Below are positions 46,071-49,543 of a stretch of 49,543 nt of DNA, piece after piece. Origin of the DNA: Heterostelium multicystogenum (lineage: Eukaryota; Evosea; Eumycetozoa; Acytosteliales; Acytosteliaceae). Both the position numbers and the translations under genes were made by a program. The stretch's first letter is position 1. Every line of letters starts with the position of its first letter. A model generated the notes under the pieces. The model worked only from the letters and a program-made list of their open reading frames with translations. It had not been told where the DNA came from and did no database searches. Location: the NCBI GenBank assembly GCA_003667245.1, contig RCNN01000252.1, positions 1 to 49,543 of the forward strand, written 5' to 3'.

Positions 46071-47328
46071 AATCATTTTCAAACTCAATAAATTTGATAG
46101 AGTTGATATCATATGCTCCTCAACGATCATATATTTTTCTCTTCACTCTTCTCAATAAAAAAGATATTTTTATTTAGTTATGTTTGCTGGATATGCAACA
46201 AATAATACATTTTTTATCTTTCGTTTTTTCATTTCCTGATTGCTCAGAAAATTAACACTGTGTTACCATGATTTTCGTTCATTTTGTAAAATCGATGTTG
46301 CTGAAATCAAAAAAAATATAAAATTGATCATTACCAAAAATGAACATCATGAAACCGAGTTTTTTGCATTTTGATTGGCACACGTGGTTAGTCAATCAAT
46401 ATGTAATTTCAAATTGCAATCATCTAAAAATGGATTCACTTTCACACTCGTTATCTAAATAATCAAAAGTCATAAAAAAGATGGGTAGACAAGGACACCC
46501 TCACACTTTGATATCAAAATATAGAATTACTTTTCATTGCATGTTGCATCATCTTTTTATTTAAATTGTATAATACCAACGACAATAACTTTTTTTTAAA
46601 TATGATTTCAATTAAATGGGCTAAATGCCCAATAAATAATACCAATTTGACTAATGAAATGTATGTTGTTGTCTGTTGAACATTCTAGTTCGAGTGAATT
46701 GATTATGATTCGTTTTTTCGATCAACTGACACTTTTCGTTTTGGTTCTAAGACCCAATATATTTAAAGAAATTCACTCTTATAACTGGGGTAGATCTATG
46801 ATAAACGAATTCAAGTCAATATTGGGAAATAAACTCGTTTTTCAGTAAAGATTTTTGGAGATAACATTCTATAGCCACCATTCGACCCATGTTTAATGGA
46901 TTTTTTTATGGATTTATTTAAGCAAGGTCCTTTTACAGATCATTTACATTTTCCACAACTTTCATTATACATATAATTATTTATATATACACAAAAATAG
47001 CTTAGTCTATTTCCTTTTTTTTATTTCTTTGTATACAAATCGATTACCCAATATTTATATTTATATATAAATATTTTTTTCCCCTCACAATAATTATTGA
47101 TTATTATTACTCTTTCCAAAGATTAATAATACCTTTAAATTATTTGTTTTTCCCTTTACTGTTTACAGTTTTTTCCTCTTACTATAAATATTATTTATAG
47201 TTTTTTTTCAATATAAATTTCTACATATATCTACATATATTTTATATTATATATTTATCTTAATTTATTTCTTTAATATTTTTCATATAATATCATTTTT
47301 ATTATAATTTGTTTTTAAAAAAAAAATC
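46071..47328. other. intergenic region
   Basis: About 1.26 kb between two plus-strand genes. AT-rich. A 64-codon frame at 46654-46848 has no family resemblance. A short inverted repeat GGGCTAAATGCCC lies near 46618. TATA/ATAT tracts precede the acetyltransferase gene. Confidence 0.55.
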
Positions 47329-48490
47329 ATGGAATCAAATTTTGTTTTATCCAAAATTATCAATGAAAACACTGAAGTTGGTAATAAATCAATTCCAAGA
47401 CTACCAACAATTGTTGATAATAAAAAAATTATTGCATATTCTCATCCAAGATCATTTAAAATCCGTCCATCCTTAACTCCAAAACATGAGACCATCCATG
47501 CCTACGAAAAGGAACAAAGAGAGTTGCTGCCTCCTATAACTGCAACATCAAAGACCAAAAGATAAATGGAAATAATAAAACCATTTTCTATGCTTTCGAT
47601 TATAGTGTTCATCCTGACTTTAGAGGTCAAGGATTATACACTCTACTTCTACGTGACCTTATCCAAAAGTGTGACTCTAATAGCCTAATTTCTGCCTCCA
47701 CTTTGAAAAACCCCAATAGCCCAGCCTACAAAGGATGTATGACTGTTGGATATCGATATTTCTGTGACCAATTCCAATATGCCTGGCCTTCCGATCACAT
47801 GATTCCATTGGAACCATTGCCACCTGGATGCGAAATGCAAATCTGGGAAGAAAAAGATAACAAGTATATTGCTGAGAGATGGAATACCGCCTTTGGAAGC
47901 TGGAACTTTATTCCACAAGATTTCAATGAACTTCTTCAATATAATCAGAAATATATTGTTGGTACCTACTTTGCTCAAATGCGCCGTGGTGACTCTGTAT
48001 CCGAGGCTTCCATAAGTGTCTGGAACTCAGATCTTATTTTCAACTTGCAAAGCGGTTCTACTGATACCAAGTCTCACAGACAACTTTTCTCCTGCTATGC
48101 TATGGGTGAACATGGTGACTTTGTTTTTCGAACAACTCTTGAAACATGTAAACAACCACCAACACCAACAGGGTGTGAACTTTTTGTTTGCAGGATTCTC
48201 AGAGTTTGACCCAATTAGAAAGCACTTCCCATTGTTCCGATCAATCAAAAACACTTGATTTCGCTCATATAATCTACACCAGCTCTGATGAGGAATGGAA
48301 TTCCCTTCAACAAAAGAGACAAGTTGTTCCAATATACAACGATCCAAGAGATTATGGAATTTTAACATTATTAAGAGATACCCCTCTTGCTGCTCTTTTA
48401 ACTGCTCAATGGTTCAAACAAAATACAAAAAGAAACTTTCACCAAATATCTTTCTTTATTACAGTAAAGATATTTCTAAAACAACAATAA
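47329..48490 (+). CDS. GNAT-family N-acetyltransferase, frame broken
   Basis: ATG at 47329 (MESNFVLSKIINENTEVGNK). After a frame change near 47522, the GNAT core appears: VAASYNCNIKDQKINGNNKT and FYAFDYSVHPDFRGQGLYTL. The latter is acetyl-CoA-binding motif A with the R-x-x-G-x-G/A loop (RGQGLY). LLLRDLIQKCDSNSLIS and SPAYKGCMTVGYRYF complete the fold. The C-terminal half (WPSDHMIPLEPLPPGCEMQI, RWNTAFGSWNFIPQDF, FAQMRRGDSVSEASISVWNS) is a second alpha/beta region, possibly a degenerate GNAT repeat. It then changes frame near 48170 and 48255 and ends near 48490. The substrate is not predictable. Both ends are less certain than the core. Confidence 0.72.
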
Positions 48491-49543
48491 TAATAATTTC
48501 ACACATTTTTTTAAATATCATTCACAAATAAACAATAGTTTTATACACCACCAACCTAGCTCACTTTTAGTCTTACACTTTTTGAGTTGATATAAATTAC
48601 ATCATGATCCAGTACTTATACAACAACAACAACAACCTTGGGTATTTCCTAATGAGGAAATGATATTTGAATACAGTTGGTAAAAGGTAATTATCTTCCT
48701 GTTCGAAAAAAAAAATAAAACAAAAAGCACTTTGTGATTGAGTGTGATCTAGACTTTTGATGAATGGTGTTGAAAGGGTGGATGGCGTAATTACGTATCT
48801 TTACAAATCACATTGTTATTATTATATAGATAAAAAATCAATAAAACTGTGGAACCTTTAATCTTGAAGTTTCTGAATTTTGAGTAATTAGCTACTTTTT
48901 TAAATTACAAATACAATGTATCTATATATCTTTTGGATAGTTGATTTTCTAAAACAAACTTGTTTCAACTAAAAGACTAAAATGTTTAATTTAAAATAAA
49001 AACCATCTGATATTTTAAAACTTCCTGAGTCTTTTTTTTAAGATAATTACTAATCAATCAATCATTTATGTGCTTTGAAAATAAAAAAATCAATCAAAAT
49101 TTGAACTTTGTTTATTTAATTTTTGATTTGTTCTAGTAAAGGGCAATGATTGCACTACTTGAAACTGCAGTATTCATTTGCTAAATCTTTATTTTAGCTC
49201 ATTTTTTTTTGATCAGAGTAGATGTGCTAAATTCCAATGGGGTGTGGAAATGGGGGTTCACATTGTGTTAGTCTGACACCTACAGCAATTAAACAATAAA
49301 ATGTTAATTAACAGATATATTTTAGCAGTAGTTTTGGATTGAATTGTGATTTCGGAAAGAATAAAAATAAAAGTAACTGTTGTATTAATAAATCTTGCCT
49401 TTTTAAGTTCAATTTTACCAATAGTACTAAAAAATAAGATTTCAAAAACGAGAATAAAGTTTGTTTATTCGCCCCAATCAAAATAAACTTAAGCTTACAT
49501 AATATATAGAGTTTGATTAATATATGTGGGGGAATAGTTCTTT
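48491..49543. other. right-edge non-coding stretch
   Basis: About 1 kb of AT-rich DNA without a supported gene. It contains a small hairpin (ATTTCCT-AATG-AGGAAAT near 48645) and a G-rich element at 49238-49257. Confidence 0.55.
49238..49257. promoter_or_regulatory. G-box-like G-rich element
   Basis: The bases read TGGGGTGTGG, AAA, TGGGGGTT: two G-rich half-units of the GBF G-box type in AT-rich DNA close to the right edge. Any target gene would lie outside the window. Confidence 0.25.

Overview
The window looks like nuclear DNA from a social amoeba (dictyostelid). Intergenic DNA is very AT-rich. Introns are short (mostly 48-133 bp, GTAAGT/GTATGT...TAG). Proteins carry Gln, Asn, Ser and Thr runs. 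Several genes are of dictyostelid type: a C-type-lectin/TIG/EGF surface protein, a bulb-lectin membrane protein, Rab4, CK2-alpha and VPS29. Exons are clearly less AT-rich than those of Dictyostelium discoideum, so another genus (for example Heterostelium or Cavenderia-like) is more likely. This is inference; no marker gene fixes the species.

Layout: 1-3.2 kb is non-coding. 3.2-12.9 kb holds a CCDC43-like gene (-), a CBR4/FabG-like short-chain reductase (+), a four-CBS protein (-), a mitochondrial carrier (-), a PDHX-like E3-binding protein (-) and a PH/coiled-coil protein (-). 14.9-25.5 kb holds three possible recognition genes on the minus strand: a C-type lectin/TIG/EGF membrane protein, an LRR protein and a bulb-lectin membrane protein. 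26.3-27.1 kb is vps29 (-). 30.2-41.0 kb holds a polyQ coiled-coil protein (+), a small membrane protein (-), a short TOG-domain protein (+), casein kinase II alpha (+), a four-helix membrane protein spread over three exons (-) and rab4 (-). 41.9-46.1 kb is the most unusual gene (+): an OTU-like domain, a class-3 lipase-like domain and a P-loop GTPase-like domain in one reading unit. 47.3-48.5 kb is a GNAT acetyltransferase (+).

Many conserved genes, including CK2-alpha, are broken by one- or two-base indels. Most lie at short homopolymers, and changing a single run length restores the family consensus. I therefore treat most breaks as probable sequencing or assembly errors, not gene death, and annotate these loci as CDS with the breaks described. 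VPS29, Rab4, the PH protein and the four-helix protein read through cleanly once introns are removed.

The genes do not form one pathway. Trafficking (Rab4, VPS29), mitochondrial metabolism (carrier, PDHX, reductase) and cytoskeleton (TOG) are mixed, as expected for a eukaryotic chromosome. The possible exceptions are the recognition-type cluster at 15-25 kb and the OTU-lipase-GTPase gene.
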